Assembly: GCA_050084515.1 (NCBI GenBank)
Contig: CM114272.1
Location: 44,950,001-45,014,000, forward strand
Origin: Blasia pusilla
Lineage: Eukaryota > Marchantiophyta > Marchantiopsida > Blasiales
Direction: 5' to 3'
Length of the DNA stretch: 64,000 nt
The translations under genes and the position numbers were made by a program. Under the pieces are notes generated by a model, which saw only the letters and a program-made list of their open reading frames with translations, searched no databases and was not told where the DNA came from. Position 1 is the first letter of the stretch. Each line of letters opens with the position of its first letter. This document shows positions 22,000-33,416 of the stretch, piece after piece.

Positions 22000-23601
22000 C
22001 TGCCTCCAGAGAGAGAGTTGTGCAGATTTGTGAGACCTTGTTGATGGAGAGATCTACTTAATTTACAAAGAGAGAATGACATGTTGAGAGAGCCCGATAC
22101 CATCAACTGCCTATCAGATTGGAGGATTGGTAGAAGACGATATTTTGGGGTATTGATCCTCACAGGAAGGATTGCTTGTACTAGTGGCGGTTCTTACCAT
22201 TTTGGTTAAAGAACGCACTGGTTGAGTTTCAGAGGGTCATGGATAGGATCTTGGCGAATCGGGATTTTGCTAGGTGCATGGTATGTGATTGGGTCTGAGC
22301 ATTGTTGAATGCTCCGACTTGATAGTTGCATCCACTTTTGATCATGGGTTTAGGTTATAGATGGATTTTGGATTTTCCAAGGTCTTTACCTTTGACAGAG
22401 TGCCATGGTCGTTATGTGTTGGTGATGGTCAAACACTTCTCGAAGTGGATAGAGTTCATTCCATTACCTAACAAAGCAAGTGAGGGAGTAGTGTATGCCT
22501 TTCTAGATAGAGTTTTGAGTGATTGTAACGCACCAACCGAGGTGTTGACAGACCAAGGTACGGAGTTTTGCGGGGAGTTTTAGGCCTAGTGTGATCAGGC
22601 GTTGATTAACCACCGCACCACTTCACAAGATCATCCTGAGGCGGATGGACTAGCAGAGAGGGTTGTGCAGACGATGAAGAAAGGCTTATGCAAGTATGAT
22701 TCGTAGAGAGGTCACCTAAGATATTGGGAACTCCAATTTCCATGGTTGGCGATTGGATAGAGATTCAGTAGGTAGGTCTCCTTAGCGTATTTTTCATCGT
22801 ATTTGTTGCTTTATGGACGAGAGCCACATTTACCTACGGCTATTTGTCAAGATGCTGGTGAGGTGTTGAACCTTGATGAACATGATGTATGGATGCGAGT
22901 ATGTTCTCTGAGGGCTGAGTTGTTAATGAGCATGTTTCAGAGAGTGATGCACATGGCGTTTGAGAACTTGGCGATTGCGCAATATCGCGATACGTTGAGG
23001 TAAACGACTATTTTGGGGAGGTAATTATCGACCAACTATCCAGAGGTATCATCAAGTAGACTATGTCTACTTACAATAGATGGCATCCACGACGTTGGAT
23101 GTGAGTGTAGGGCGCACTATCTTGAGAGTACGTGAGGTTTTTCCATCTGATGTTCTCTTATTGGAGAGACACGATGGTATGGTTTGGAAGGATCATATGC
23201 ATTACTGTACGCCATGTCACCTTCCTAACATTGACGGTATAGTTGATCCGAGCTTAGTAGTAGTTTTGCACACTTGTGATGTATGTTGTGTGGTTTTGAC
23301 GGTGGTGCAGCCATTATGCTAGTTTATGATGAATGTTCGTAAGGATGGCATATGGCTTGTCTAACACCAACTCTCACTAGGGTTCCTCGAGGACGATGGA
23401 TGTGCCCCACATGTACATAGAGCAAGTAGTTAGAAATTCCAACTTGTATCTGTGACATAGATGATAAAAAGGTGACTAACGATGGGGCCACATGAGCACT
23501 CAACTTTTTTGCTCTTAGTGTCCTAGAGATGTATGTCATGGTAGGTAGGGATAGATGGCTATATGGAGTTAGATGGACCTAACCACAGCTAGGGGGTGAT
23601 T
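22000..23601 (+). mobile_element. Internally deleted methyltransferase-family element E
   Basis: It starts with the tail of an LTR (to 22067, ATTTACA), then a short piece of leader, then jumps directly to reverse transcriptase (ATCAACTGCCTATCAG, about 22107). At about 22278 it jumps again, from the bases just before the YIDD codons to the integrase zinc region, at a short AGGTGC-type match between the two sites. Integrase, PHD finger, 3' untranslated region and purine tract follow. gag, protease and methyltransferase are gone. Its 3' LTR is also the 5' LTR of copy B. Confidence 0.85.
22326..23420 (+). pseudogene. Integrase and PHD finger of element E
   Basis: The integrase core is readable in 22326-22583 (WILDFPRSL, ACACTTCTCGAAGTGG region, VLTDQGTEFCGEF), with the Glu region in DHPEADGLAERV. 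The C-terminal part (22803-23003 and 23080-23280) includes VGRTILRVREV and HLPNIDGIVDPSL. Read from 23280 the PHD finger gives Cys-x2-Cys, then Tyr in place of the third Cys, Cys, His, Cys, and finally RGRWMCPTCT followed by a stop at 23420. One in-frame TAA lies inside. The last two Cys and the stop agree with copy B and show that the finger is the protein's end. Confidence 0.85.
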
Positions 23602-24538
23602 TGGAGATATTTTGGTACTTCTCATCTTGTTGTGTAGATTCTATGAGTTAGTATGGGATCGTGCTTGTTTGTATGTGCATTCGGTGATAGCAATGTATGT
23701 TGTGTAGCGATGTGTATGCCCACGATAGTTGTCACGTATTTTAGGATAGATCGATGAGATCTAGTAGAGAGCCTTTGCAAGTTGTGGAGGACGGCCTCAA
23801 GACGTCAAGGAATATCTGTTGAGGCCACGGGTAATTTGAGAGAGTAGGTTTTCCCTTCGCTTCGGCTTCTTTCAAGCCATATATAGAAACTTAATATTTT
23901 GGGAAAGTTTCCATATTGATTGTAGTTGACTTTGGGAACTGGCCCTTGACCCACTACAGCGCGTCAAGAGACAAGGAGGTCACCTCCGAGCATAGACTAC
24001 CGTGGAGAGAGCTTGGGAGAATATCACGATTGTTAGGATAGATCAGTGGGATCTAGCTGAGCGTCTGCACGAGTAGTGGAATCAGGCCCAGGAGGTTGAG
24101 GATGACATGTTGAAGCCTCGTTAAACCTGAGAGAGCAGGTTTTCCCTTCGTTTCGGCTCATTTGGAGCCATATAGAGAAACTTACTATTTTGGGTAAGTT
24201 TCCATGTTGGGGATAGTTGACTTTCCACTTTGGGAAGTGGCTCTTGACCCGCTACAGCAGGTCAAGATCCAAGGAGGTGACCTACGAGCATAGGTTATCG
24301 TTGAGAGGGCTTGGGAGAGGGAAGGGGTAGACCTCAAAGAGAGAGAGCTGGAGAGCTCGTTCTCTCGTTGTTGAACCTATTGGCATGAAGCGGCGGAGCT
24401 ATGGTCTTGCTTGCCTTGTGTGTGTAACCCAAGCCTCTCATTAGGAGAGTGGGTTTGGTTTGACATTGAGAGACACATGTGAGAGTGCACACATGTGAGA
24501 ACTATAGTGTTGTGAGAGAGATTTGATCTTATTTTACA
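23602..24538 (+). repeat. Shared LTR between element E and copy B (with internal duplication)
   Basis: It begins TGGAGATATTTTGG just after a purine tract (AGCTAGGGGGTGAT, 23588-23601) and ends TATTTTACA, matching the ends inferred from 33417-34046. It is longer than the other copy because a second LTR segment starting TGTTAGGATAGATC (about 24032) follows a first one (23745). Each segment has the TTCGGCTC-TTGGAGCCATATAGA region, likely the promoter. It serves as the 3' LTR of E and the 5' LTR of B. Confidence 0.75.
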
Positions 24539-26259
24539 AAGAGAGAATGAGTGAGTGAGAGAGCTTCATGGGGGAGCTCGCTAGTCACTCGCTGGTTTTT
24601 CAGGTTGGGGATTGTATTCCCCATTCAACGGTTCATGGGAGTGCTCACCGGAGCAAGAGCCGCTTACTTGTGATGTTTCCTTTGCTGATTTTTTGTGTGG
24701 AAGAGTGGCGCGCGGAAGCGCTGCCCAATTTTTTATAGGGATTGAGTATGGGGGCGGGTTGCCCCATGTCGGTGCTCTTGGGAACACCATGTAGCTTTCT
24801 GATTTGTGTTCTCACATTTTTTACATTTTCGTTGGGAGAAATCAGCGCAGAAGCACTGCCAAATTTTATGTAGGAGAAAGAGACATTGGGCTTTACGATA
24901 GTCCTTGTCAATTTTTACTCAAATGTCTAATTCTAAATATTTTTTAACATCCTTGTAGATCGTGAAGCTCTGCACACTGTGCATAAAATAGTATGCAATT
25001 TGGAGTTGTGAGCAAAAATTTATGGTCAATCTTCCAAAATTGCCATTACTAGGCGATTTTTAGGGTTAAATTGTTCAAACCCTAAACCAGCCGCTACGCC
25101 GGCGGCGACCGTCACCGTCATAGTCACCGTCAATGGTCTGCCGTCCGTTGTCCACCCTTTTCTGGCCATTTCCACCATTATGGAGTGGAGGGTCTTCCAC
25201 GAGGTTCGTTGATTCTCTGACTTGCGTCGCCACCACGTACTTTGTTTTGGCCGCCACCGTCATCGCAGTTTCGTCATCAACCAGTGATGGAAAATGGCCT
25301 CCGGCTATGGTGTTTGAGTTTTGATTTCATGCTGCTATGTTGTGATTGGTAGCCGCTTGACGACGATCGAGTACCGTGTCGTGACGCCCGTAGCCGCAAC
25401 GCGCCGCCGATTGCTGCGCCGTGCCGCTCGTGGCCGCACCGCATCGTCTCGATCGCGGAACCGCTCCTTGACTAAGGAGCAAAGCGTGTGAATTTCTGAT
25501 TGAGGAGGATATGCCACCGAGTGCCGCACCCCATTCCTGAGTGCCATGCTATTAGTAGCCGTTCCGTGCCGTCAGTGCCGCACAGGACCGCTCGACTTGC
25601 ATCGCACATCGAGGAGGTTAAGCAGCGTCAGTACGAGAGGAGTACGACTTGCTGATTGGAGGAGTTGTCTCCATGACCAAGTTGGGGTCAATATTTGATG
25701 TTGTAGAGGAGCGACATTGACATGTGTTCAGGTTACCCATTCTGGTCCTTTACCCTACACGTGTGAGGGATTCTGGGATTTGGGTAGTTTATTTGGGGAT
25801 ATTGGGTTTTGGGGATGCTGAGAGCATCATTCATTTATGTGGTTTAGGGGACATAGACCTGTGTGGGATGTCCAGAGTTGAGGGTAGGTTGACGATGAGA
25901 TGATAGCCTGTCGATTTTCCGCACCACGCCGCAGGTTGCCGCACGTTATACGTCTCGAGGAGGAAGAGTGTAGATTGAGTGCCGCATGTTTGGGATGACA
26001 GATTACTCACCAGGTTGAGAATGATTGGGTGAGAGGGGCACGAGGGTCATCATGGCGTCCGTTCGGGACTTTGAGAGGCAAGGTGGTAAACCCGAGAGTA
26101 GCTCTAGAGGTTTTACGAGGAGTGGCGCAAGGTTCTGAGGGTCTCCACCAGAGGGATCACCTTGACCTCCTTGTGTGTCATTGTCAGACAAGGGGGAGGG
26201 TGTAGAGGAGTTTGTGAGCACATCGCCATCCAAATGGTCCTACCGGTCGGGCGTACGAG
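24539..26259 (+). other. Leader of copy B, CpG-rich with recurring GCCGC words
   Basis: No gene is convincing in this 1.7-kb leader. The stretch 25340-25620 and again 25920-25990 is strikingly rich in CpG and in the words GCCGC and GTGCCG. The homologous part of copy C (57578-57800) has many of these CpG sites changed to TpG or CpA. Reading frames here run in several phases and look incidental. Confidence 0.6.
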
Positions 26260-27480
26260 ATGGACGACCATGGTAGAGGACCACATAGGTTTTCAGGTGC
26301 AATAGGCACGATTGAGTTGCACGCTTTCATAGCAAAGTTTAGGAGTTGGTGCGAATCCTAGCAAGCCAAGAATTCTAGAGAGTTCAACCTGTTTACAACA
26401 TGGAACGGTATGTTCCAGCATTTAGAGGGGGCGCCCATGGATGATTACCATGAGTTCTCTCAAAGATATGCACATGAGATCGAGGTGTGGAGGCCCTACT
26501 ATGTGTCATGGAGGGAGCCGTTCCCAGATGAGGAGGAGTCAGGAGAGGCTACTTCCTCTTTCATTGGTGACGGTTTAGGAGGGATCACTCAAACTGGAGC
26601 AGTTGCACAATCTAGTCGGGTTCATTCCAGGTTCAACCCTGTGGTTGAGTTCTTTGCTAAGTTAAAGGCGAGCTAACAGGGGATATGGACGGAGAAGTTG
26701 TGGAGCATCCACGACTTCCAGAGGAGCCGAGATGAGAGTTTGCATGAGGCTTACACTCGCTTGCGTGGGTTGATCAACGTCACTTAGGGGGTGATGGAGG
26801 CTCAGGCTATCCAGTCATGATACGCGATGTTGGACCGGACCCTACGGACACAGGTGCGGGAGGGGGTGCTTCTTATGAACACCTCCCCTTATTTGAGAGA
26901 TGTTCTTAGGACCACCAAGAACATTGAGCGCAACATGGCGGAGGAGAGCGAAGCCACCATGGGTTCTAGATGAGAGCTGTCACGATTGTCTGCACCACCT
27001 ATGCAGCAATGTGGACTTCGAGATAGGTCGATTGTGGCACCACGAGCTCAAGGAGGACACCGAGAGGCCGTGCCACAGAGACTTGTGTCTTCATATGTAG
27101 CTCAGCAGCAGCAGCCTACTATTACTTGTTGGTCATGTGGTGGAGCCCATCATTAGCACGATTGCACTCGTCAGGGTCATGGACGTGTGCCTCAGCATGG
27201 AGGAGGAGGTGGTGCTGCATCAAGAGGTTATCAATATGACCATTGTCAGAGGTATGGTCATACACGCGCCAGGTGTTCCAGTTTACATCCTGAGTTACGT
27301 CCGGACTGAGGGCCAGAGAGGACATCAGAGCGAGTAGCCCGTCCGGTTGGGCCTAGAGATCATGCACCAAGTGGTCCCGTTGGGGGACAAGGAGCTAGAC
27401 TTGCCCGACAGGGTGGTGGAGCTGCCCGTGGAGGAGGTAGATTACCACCACGTAGATGCGCCGAGGGAGACGCCGAATGT
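26260..27480 (+). pseudogene. gag of copy B
   Basis: The likely start is ATG at 26260; the same ATG context is seen in copy C. The protein reads TIELHAFIAKFRSWCES, then NLFTTWNGMFQHLEGAPMD, EIEVWRPYYVSWREPF, RFNPVVEFFAKLKAS and SLHEAYTRLRGLI, matching a gag capsid fold. A CCHC knuckle with CWSCGGAHH-x-HDC starts at 27127, with a stop codon between its His pair and last Cys. A second Cys/His segment (DHCQRYGHTRARC) follows. The C-terminal part is Gly/Arg-rich. Several TAG and TGA stops interrupt it. Confidence 0.82.
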
Positions 27481-27984
27481 GAGGCTGGGATGGTTGCTCT
27501 GATACAGCAGCTACGGGAGCAGATTGCCACTATGGCATTGAGGTTACCCGATGCCGGATGCGTGGCATCAACATCATATGGACCAGCCAAAGATATGGAG
27601 GATTTTGGTTGGATGTGCGGGGTTGCCCAGATGGAGGCCGCTGCAGTTGTGACGCGTGGAGCAGCCGCAGAGTTGGATCCACAACGAGGGAAAGCCAAAA
27701 AAAAGACTAGGCTTCCTCAGTCTTTCACGTTGTCGGAAGCGATGAGGACCCCATTGATGGGTCCTCATCAAAGTTCCTGGAGAGTTGGTGATGTTGTTGG
27801 TGTGCAAGCACGGAGGGCGATGGAAGAAGTGAGTGCGACAACTCCTATTGTTGATGCTCAAGAGGGGCATGTGTCGAGCACGTTGTTGGGGGCGTTGTGT
27901 ACCGCACTCCTTTATTTTCTATTTCCGATGTTATGAAATTGGGGGGTATGCCCACCGAGGCTTTTCGGCTCGCCGCTTCACTAT

Positions 27985-28520
27985 GTGAGCGCACATTCAG
28001 AGATGATTGCAGAGGAGGTAATGGACCTGCCCTTGGAGCGGATGCTCGGGCCGTCCACGTCAGATTCATGGCAGGCTGCGGCTGCTAGGATGGCGAAGAT
28101 GCCCTCTAGACCCGCGATAGAGCGTGCCATGGCTTCTCCTGGTGTTGTGTTGCTCGATAACCAAGGAGAGGTCTTCCAGTTGGTGAGTCCCAGAGGTAGA
28201 GCTTTTAGCTCGCAGCGCGTCTTGTTGGATTCAAGAGCGCAATCCTTGATGTTGGGGAAAGCGTCATTTAGAGGATTGGGCTTGACGAGAGCCGATGTGG
28301 AACGTTGTCATTCTGGATACAGAAATCCTTGGGTGGAGTGAGAACCACACAATATATCACCCAATAGGAGGTCATGGTGAGGATTTTCCCAGGACATCCT
28401 ACAGATGAGTCCGTGGTGCGAGCCAAGGCAATAGTGACCGATGCAGAGTCCTATGATGTCTTGGTTGGTGGACCAATGTTATACCCGATGGGGTTTTCCT
28501 TGGATTAGTGGGAGAATTGA
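27985..28520 (+). pseudogene. Aspartic protease of copy B
   Basis: It reads RVLLDSRAQSLMLGKASF with Arg in place of the catalytic Gly, as in copy A, then GLGLTRADVERC and, in another frame, SYDVLVGGPMLYPMGF. The active-site change should abolish protease activity. The preceding MASPGVVLLDNQGEVFQLVSP block is conserved in all three copies and may be the start of the domain. Confidence 0.7.
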
Positions 28521-28689
28521 GTGTCCTACAAACTAGGATGGCAATCAGGTGATGGGCGCCTTAGCTCATTACCTGTTTGATTCACAGGTGCACTGATTGA
28601 GCGATGGCCAAGAGAGGTGGCGACCTTAGCCGCATTTAGCAGTGCTATCACTTGGCCTAGTGATTTGATTGAGGGACATGTCCATGCAG

Positions 28690-29915
28690 AGAATACTCCT
28701 GTTCCTGACATTTCTATGGAGATGAGTGTTATGGTAGTCGCATCATTCCGTGGAGGAGAGGTGCCGTAGTGGGGCTCGATTAAGGAGCTTCGACGATGAG
28801 CACGTGCAGACCGTGTGGAGCGAGGCGTTTGCATCTGAGCGTGACGGGTGTGAGGAACCCGAGGTAGCAGCAGGAAGTGCTACGATGACACCCTTGGATA
28901 TCACACCCATTGTGTGGTGTATTCCGGAGGAGGGTATTCGAGGGTTAGATCTCTTTGAAGGGATTAGCACCGGGTTAGTTGTTGTTTTGCAGGTAGGAGT
29001 GCGAGTGCAACATTACCTGTATGTGGAGAGTGATGATGTTGCAAGGCGCGTCTCACTACGACATGTGACACAGTTATGCCTATGTTTTCCTGACTTATTG
29101 TCTGCGTCCGCGGTATAGGGGTACCAGATTTCCCTACCAAGGGATATTTTTTTGGTGGGGGCGCAGGACTTAGAGCGGGTAGGGACCATTTATTTGGTCA
29201 TTTTTGGTTGGCCATGTTAGGGCCAATCGAGTGCTGGACGAGGCAGCGGGTTGGCTGACACTCGGTCTAGGTTTTTTTGGGAGATGTTGAGGGTCTTACG
29301 GAAATTGCAGGAGCACGAGTCTTGTTCTCCAGCCTACATTCTCGAGAATGTGCCGATCTTAGGAGACTCTAGATCACATGTGGTGACGAGTGCTCATCAG
29401 GTGCGTGCTTGGATTGGCCCAACAGTGTTCTTGGATGCGGCGAGTGTAGGTTCTAGAGCCCATTGCCTGCGTCTATGGTGGACCAACTTGGTGCTCCATG
29501 CGGTGTTACGTAGGGTGTATGCGAGAGTGGAGCGCCCCTCCCATTTGTTAGTAGATTCCATTCTCGATCCAGGTCATCGATCACAGGTAGTGAGGCACGA
29601 TGATCGACCACCGTTGACTATGGTCAACAGGGTAGGCAGCCTTGCCCACGTTTGTGAGTCTTCCCGCTTCCTATGCATATAAGGAGGCCGATCCTGGCTT
29701 GGTTTGGGATGACCAGTTTCAGCGGTTTGTAGAGCCCAACGCCAACGAGAGGGAGCCAGCGATGGGATTTCCCACAAGAGTGACGGCAGTACCGTTAGTG
29801 TCAAAGGCATCACAACGCCATGTCTTGGGTCAGGAAATGGACCTGAACTGCTTGACATGGATCCTCAACTTGGGAGTGGCTGAACAGCGCCATATGAGAT
29901 CACGACATATCACAG
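28690..29915 (+). pseudogene. Cytosine-5 DNA methyltransferase domain in copy B
   Basis: Motif I is GLDLFEGISTGL (28944-28980; Glu replaces the second Gly of the usual FGG). HYLYVESDDVARRVSLRH follows, resembling motif II/III. Motif IV is GWPC with the catalytic Cys at 29215-29217, followed immediately by a TAG stop where copy A has Gln, then GQSSAGRGSGLADTRS. FFWEMLRVLR, motif VI YILENV (about 29338-29352), DAASVGSRAHCLRLWWTNL (motif VIII-like), and motifs IX/X PAMGFPT and RHVLGQEMDLNCLTWIL (29758-29870) complete the set. Order and spacing match DNMT3/DRM-type de novo methyltransferases. Frame 28750-29118 and frame 29251-29682 hold most of it. It lies between protease and reverse transcriptase. 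Confidence 0.9.
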
Positions 29916-30199
29916 CGGTTGCATTGGTGAGCCCCATGCTTACCGAGATGGTGGAGGCAGTGGTTGGAGGCGAGACCCGAGGAGATTGACACACCAGGGG
30001 AGATCTAGAGAGACACCTTTGGACTTCTTGGGATGTTTTGTAGATACGCCAGGAGATGATAGCCATAACATCGAGTGTGGTTTTGGGCACTGCATGTGGA
30101 GGAGATCAGAGTTTGCAGTTCGTTGCAGGAGAGCGGCCGAGTGTTGGTGTTCGAGACGGGGTTGTACCATAGCAACCATCGATACCCGCACCGGAGAGT

Positions 30200-31640
30200 C
30201 CTACCGTTGTCACAATGGAGACTTGGGAGCCAGATATGGACCCTAAAGTGATAGGAGAAGAGCAGCGCTGGATACATCAGTTCCTTAGGAGTTATAGGAG
30301 CTGCTTCGCAATTAGCATGGAGGATTTGGGTACTCTGAAAGTACCAAGGATCCGCATTGAGTTGTCGAGTGATACGCCGATCTTCCAACGATCCGATAGG
30401 TACACTCATATGGAGAGGGCTCTGATTTAGAGTAGGAGTCATGACTTGGTTAGAGCAGGACTAGTGGAGATATCGCATGGGGAGTATCCATCTGTCATTG
30501 TCATGCCTGCCAAGAAGGATGTGCATGGCAACTGGACGGATAGGCGGATATGTGGGGATTACCGGCCTATCAATCAGCAGACAAAGTCCGATAGGTATGC
30601 CATGCCCACTCCTGAGGAGATCTTTGATACGATTGGTCACGCAAAGGTCTTCGGTTCATTAGATTTGCGTGCCGGATACCATCAGCTGCCTATCAGATTG
30701 GAGGATAGGTAGAAGACGGCATTTTGGGGCATCGATCCTCACGGGAAGGATTGTTTGTAACAGTGTCAATTCTTACCATTTGGGTTAAAGAACACCCCGG
30801 TTGAGTTTCAGAGCGTCATGGATAGGATCTTGGCTAGTCTTGTATTAATGACATCGTAGTCTTTAGCGCCACGGTTGAGGAGCATGAGCGACATCTAGAG
30901 GAGGTGTTTTGACGATTGCAATTACATGGGCAAGTGCAAGTTCTTCTTCGACCAGATTGAGTACTTGGGTCATACGATATACCCAAGGGGCTTTGATGTT
31001 CAGCAGACGAAGGTAGAGGCTATCTCACGCATTCCACACCCTACAGATTTGAGTCGTGTTCGTGCATTCATGGGATTGGTGAACTTCTATCGGCGGTACG
31101 TCAAGGGATTCAGTTTGATTGCAAAGCCGCTAACCTTGCTGACCAAGGTGGATCACGAGTGGCACTAGGGGGATGAGCAAGAGCGAGCATTTTAGTTGCT
31201 TAAGGACAGGTTGACGTCCGCACCCATCTTGAGGAGACCAATCAGGGGGCGTCCTTTCCAGTTGCACAAAGATTGGAGCATGTTGGGGCTTGGAGCGGTG
31301 CTCACCCAACATGATGATGAGGATAGAGAGTTCGTGATGGCTTACGGTAGCCGCTCGAACAACGCTGCAGAGGCAAAGTACAGCTCAAATGAGGGTGAGT
31401 GCTTGGCTGCAGTGTGGGTTGTCACGCATTTTAGGTGTTACTTATTTGGAAACCCCTTTACCATCATCACTGATCATCAACCACTGAAGTGGTTGATGGA
31501 GTCCAACAAGCTTATAGGAAAGCTTGCGAGATGGGCTCTGTTGTTGCAGGGGTATGATTTTCAGGTGGTACATAGACATGGGATGCTCAACCAAGATGCG
31601 GATGGGTTGAGTCGTAACCCATGCCTGAGTCACCGAGATG
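30200..31640 (+). pseudogene. Reverse transcriptase and RNase H of copy B
   Basis: The reverse transcriptase starts after METWEPDMDPK and holds VIVMPAKKDVHGNWTDRRI, GDYRPINQQ and SLDLRAGYHQLPIRLEDR. The catalytic YIDD has been damaged: a short deletion and a Asp-to-Asn change leave Cys-Ile-Asn-Asp at about 30845. KCKFFFDQIEYLGHTIYP and AFMGLVNFYRRYVKGFSLIAKPL follow. RNase H in 31196-31681 has LGLGAVLTQHDDEDREF, AEAKYSSNEGECLAAVWVV and DHQPLKWLMESNKL, ending in DADGLSRNPC. Confidence 0.9.
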
Positions 31641-31889
31641 CGACTAGAGCTCGATGGCATGGAGAGAGTGATGAGGAGTGAGTGCCAGGATGGCACGCGT
31701 CAGCCTATTTAGGCATGTTGGCTATGGAGAGCCAGAGTGTGGAGACTTCGATGGCGAGGTCTAGTGGAGAGTCCTTGGATCTCAAGGCCATTCAGGAAAT
31801 GACGGTTGGCCGAGATATTCATGATGATGGATTAGTCTTTGAGTACCTTCGTATTGGCAACCTTGCCAGCACTGTGGGTGCTAGAGAGC

Positions 31890-33234
31890 GGGATCGGATC
31901 CTACAACGGGCCAGACGGTTCCGTTGGGAGGGGACACATGTTTTGAGGGTTTGGGAGGATGGTAGAGTACGCGTAGTGCTGCATCCTTTGCAGAGAGCAT
32001 GACTAGTGCAGCATGCCCACGAGGAGTTGGATCACTTTGGGGTGAAGCGGACGTACAACTTGCTCCAGATTCAGTATTGGTGGCGAGGCATGCAAATTGA
32101 CGTTCAGAAGTTTGTTGCCAGGTGCATAGTGTGTAATCGGGTCTGAGCATCGTTCAATGCTCCGACTCCACAGTTGCATCCATTACCGATCATGGGCTTA
32201 GGGTATAGATGGAGTTTGGATTTTTCAGGACCTTTGCCTTTTACGGAGCGTCACAGTCGTTATATGTTGGTGATGGTCGAGTTGGTTGCATTGCCTGACA
32301 AAGCGAGTGAGGGAGTAGCTTATGCCTTCCTTAACAGAGTGCTGAGTCATTATGGCACACTGGCTGAGGTGTTGACAGACCAGGGCACCGAGTTTTGCGG
32401 TGAGTTCCACGCCTTGTGTGATCAGGCGTTGATCGATCACCGCACGACTTCATGAGATCATCCCGAGGAAGATGGATTAGCGGAGAGAGTTGTGCAGACA
32501 GTAAGGAGGGGTTTATGCAAGTATGGCTTGCAGAGAGGTCACCTAGGAGATTGGGACCTCCAATTTCCGTGGTTGGCGATGGGATATAGATTCAGTAGGC
32601 ATGCATCCTTAGTGTCTTTTTCACCGTACTTGCTACTTTATGGCCGATAGCCAGATTTACCTACGGCCATTTGTCAAGATGTTGATGAGGTGCTGGACCT
32701 TGATGCCCAGATGTATGGATGTGAGCATGTTCTCAGAGGGTTGAGTTGTTTCGGAGAGTGATGCCCATGGCGTTCGAGAACTTGGCAATTGCGCAGCATC
32801 GGGATATGTTGAGGTATGCAACTATTCGGGGTGGTGGTTATCGACCAACTATTCGGAGGTTTCATCATGGAGATTATGTCTACTTGCAGTAGACGGCACC
32901 GACGACGTTGGATGTGACTGTAGGGTGCATTGTCTTGAGAGTGCATGACGTTTCGCGATCCGGTGTTCTCTTGCTGGAGGGACGCGATGGTATGGTATGT
33001 AAGGACCATGTGCGTAATTGTGCGCCATGTCACCTTCCTAACATTGATGGTACAGTAGATCTAAGCTCAGCAGTAGTTCTTGCGGGCTTGCATTGTATGT
33101 TGTGTGGTTCTACTCATGGTGCGGCCACGATGCTAGTCTGTGATGGATGTTCGAGAGGTTGGCATATGGCATGTTTGACGTGACCTCTCACTAAGGTTCC
33201 TCAGGGACGATGGATGTGTCCCAGATGTACATAG
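31890..33234 (+). pseudogene. Integrase with C-terminal PHD finger, copy B
   Basis: The zinc region (AHEELDHFGVKRTYNLLQIQYWWRG ... CIVCNR) precedes the core with WSLDFSGPL, LTDQGTEFCGEF and HPEEDGLAERV, the three acidic residues. Then VGCIVLRVHDV and WKDHVRNCAPCHLPNIDGTVD. From 33094 a PHD finger can be read: Cys-x2-Cys (33094, 33103), VCDGC, WHMAC, and RWMCPRCT with the stop at 33232-33234. All eight zinc ligands (Cys4-His-Cys3) are present; one TGA stop lies between ligands six and seven. No chromodomain is present. The finger may play the targeting role of a chromodomain. Confidence 0.88.
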
Positions 33235-33416
33235 AGGAGATACTAGGTAGGTTTTGATTCCGACTTTTTCATGGATGACAAGAAGGAAACTAACGATGGG
33301 GCCATATGAGCACTCGCCCTTTCTGCTCTTAGCATCCTAGAGATGTATGTCGTGGTAGGTAGGGATAGATGGCTATCTCGAGTTAGAGGGACCTAACTAC
33401 TAGCTAGGGGGGCGAT

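Larger units (their letters stand above)
24539..33416 (+). mobile_element. Methyltransferase-bearing Ty3/gypsy element, copy B (most complete)
   Basis: The most complete copy: LTR, leader of about 1.7 kb, gag, protease, DNA methyltransferase, reverse transcriptase, RNase H, integrase, C-terminal PHD finger, 3' untranslated region, purine tract (33400-33416) and LTR. With LTRs it spans about 10.4 kb. Coding runs from about 26260 (ATG of MDDHGRGPHRF) to the stop at 33234. Stops and frameshifts occur every few hundred bases. I could not find a standard Met-tRNA primer site after the LTR. The combination of a methyltransferase between protease and reverse transcriptase with a terminal PHD finger is highly unusual. 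Confidence 0.9.
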
